Shown: in pieces, positions 63,117 through 64,000 of the stretch
Position numbering within the stretch: position 1 is the stretch's first letter
Layout: the number at the start of each line of letters is the position of its first letter
Source of the DNA: Nostoc parmelioides FACHB-3921
GTDB lineage: Bacteria > Cyanobacteriota > Cyanobacteriia > Cyanobacteriales > Nostocaceae
Direction: 5' to 3'
Assembly: GCF_014696625.1 (NCBI RefSeq)
Contig: NZ_JACJQL010000037.1
Coordinates: forward strand, 1 to 64,000
DNA length: 64,000 nt
Notes under the pieces: model-generated
Databases searched by the model: none
Seen by the model: the letters and a program-made list of their open reading frames with translations, nothing else
Told to the model about the DNA's origin: nothing
Translations under genes and position numbers: made by a program

Positions 63117-63291
63117 AGTAGCGATTATGGTTAATGCACGGGCTAGGGGAACTCAATTAAACCGATTTTCTGTCTAAATCAAAGAGACTCAGTACTTAGC
63201 TTCGCTTTGTTAAAAACGCAAACAGAGTTAAGATACCCGAAGTTTCTCTATATTGATCTGTTTCTTAATAGTTGTTGCACAAATTGATCCC

Positions 63292-63870
63292 ATGAACTTC
63301 GCGGAACCTGCTTCTGTAATTCGTTTGACTTCCCTCTCGGTAATAGCAGTCCTTGGTCTGCTTGCACCTGTGAATGCTCAAAACCCACAGCCTATTGACC
63401 CCAATAGTCCAAATAACTTGCGTCCTACAGCTCAAAATAACAGCTTATTGAGCATCGAAGGTGGAGAACGTTTAATGAAAGAAGCAGAACAAGCGGTTGC
63501 TGCTCAAAACTATACTTTAGCTGCCAAAAAACTCCAAGAAGCTCGACAGGTATACAATCAGTTATCAAATTTTTATCAAGATTTAAACTCTAGTTTTTCG
63601 GGAATTGACAATAGAGTTTCTGATTCTCAACGTCAAAGAGCTTTATTAACAGCTCAAAAGCGAGATGAAGCAACCTATCAGTTAGCATTGGTACATCGCG
63701 CTCAAAACCAGGCAGAATTGGCTGTACCCTTATTGGTGCAAATTATTAGAAGTCAAAACCCAACGCGAGATTTAGGGAAGAAAGCTTATCAACAGTTGTT
63801 TGAGTTAGGTTTTGTTGATGCACCTTTTCCCCGACAAGGTGGTAATCCAGCGTCCTCATCACAGAAATAA
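63292..63870 (+). CDS. Secreted small helical protein, unknown
   Basis: A 192-residue protein with a signal peptide (about 1-31, RLTSLSVIAVLGLLAPVNAQ), a Pro/Asn-rich segment, and a helical domain that looks like two or three TPR-like hairpins (GGERLMKEAEQAVAAQNYTLAAKKLQEAR, then DEATYQLALVHRAQNQAELAVPLL). I start at the ATG at 63292 because the signal peptide begins there; the longer in-frame TTG at 63253 lacks support. It is divergent from the protease gene, with 175 bp between. Function unknown; family seen in cyanobacteria only as far as I can judge. Confidence 0.78.
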   Translation: MNFAEPASVIRLTSLSVIAVLGLLAPVNAQNPQPIDPNSPNNLRPTAQNNSLLSIEGGERLMKEAEQAVAAQNYTLAAKKLQEARQVYNQLSNFYQDLNSSFSGIDNRVSDSQRQRALLTAQKRDEATYQLALVHRAQNQAELAVPLLVQIIRSQNPTRDLGKKAYQQLFELGFVDAPFPRQGGNPASSSQK

Positions 63871-64000
63871 ATAATTAAGTTCCTGTTGTATTTCTATTGC
63901 TCCCTTCCTGCTTGTTGGCTGTGGCAAAAGGCCGCAATGGTAGGATGGGATTTTTTATATCTAAAGAACTTCGATTTGATTATTGAAAATATTTGCCAGT

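Overview
The window comes from a filamentous, heterocyst-type cyanobacterium of the Nostoc/Anabaena group. The evidence is many HIP1 octamers (GCGATCGC), short tandem heptamer repeats between genes, a CyaC-type sensor adenylate cyclase, a DevBCA-type exporter, a carotenoid-protein pair of the HCP/CTDH kind, and a glutathione reductase almost the same as the one I recall from Anabaena. The species call is from memory of protein sequences, not from a search.

Layout. 1-760: the 3' end of a 5S rRNA with its terminator, facing recR. 978-2552: a Tat-exported PhoD-type phosphatase. 2741-6496: a devB-devC-devA exporter operon with a divergent PadR regulator and palindromic operator candidates between them. 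6944-15266: a small glycine-rich protein, a split hydantoinase/5-oxoprolinase pair, glutathione reductase, a YqiA-type esterase between inverted heptamer arrays, hisC and a conserved unknown. 15267-17323: an acetyltransferase between two long noncoding stretches, one with a nested inverted repeat. 17324-28546: cyaC, a TonB-like protein, recN, an AarF/UbiB kinase and ftsH. 28709-33799: small membrane proteins, an AI-2E family protein, the HCP4/CTDH pair, queG and a HAD phosphatase. 34001-44991: a frameshifted Rpn/PD-(D/E)XK gene, a methyltransferase-phosphoesterase operon, an ABC exporter, hemW, a PIN-TRAM protein, a 52-residue zinc-ribbon gene, pheT and a YciI-like protein. 45838-51502: a large repeat protein with DUF4114 and a PEP-CTERM-like tail, an M20 amidohydrolase, a family 2 glycosyltransferase and a YnfA-type protein. 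51603-64000: dnaX, a three-gene cluster ending in a TPR-CHAT protein, grxC, tadA, a PlsC-type acyltransferase, a subtilase and a secreted small protein.

Themes. Redox and photoprotection recur (gor, grxC, the possible 5-oxoprolinase, HCP4/CTDH, ftsH). The least explained part is 53800-59135. There a short protein and a 1272-residue TPR-CHAT protein share an N-terminal domain, a C-terminal-type motif and a near-identical promoter/start region, and the CHAT domain has Gln where the catalytic His is expected. Other observations worth checking are a recR without a normal start codon, a pair of MITE-like elements with 14-bp ends, an A8 frameshift in the Rpn gene, and two 42-bp coding tandem arrays. 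No tRNA gene, CRISPR array or intact insertion sequence was recognised.
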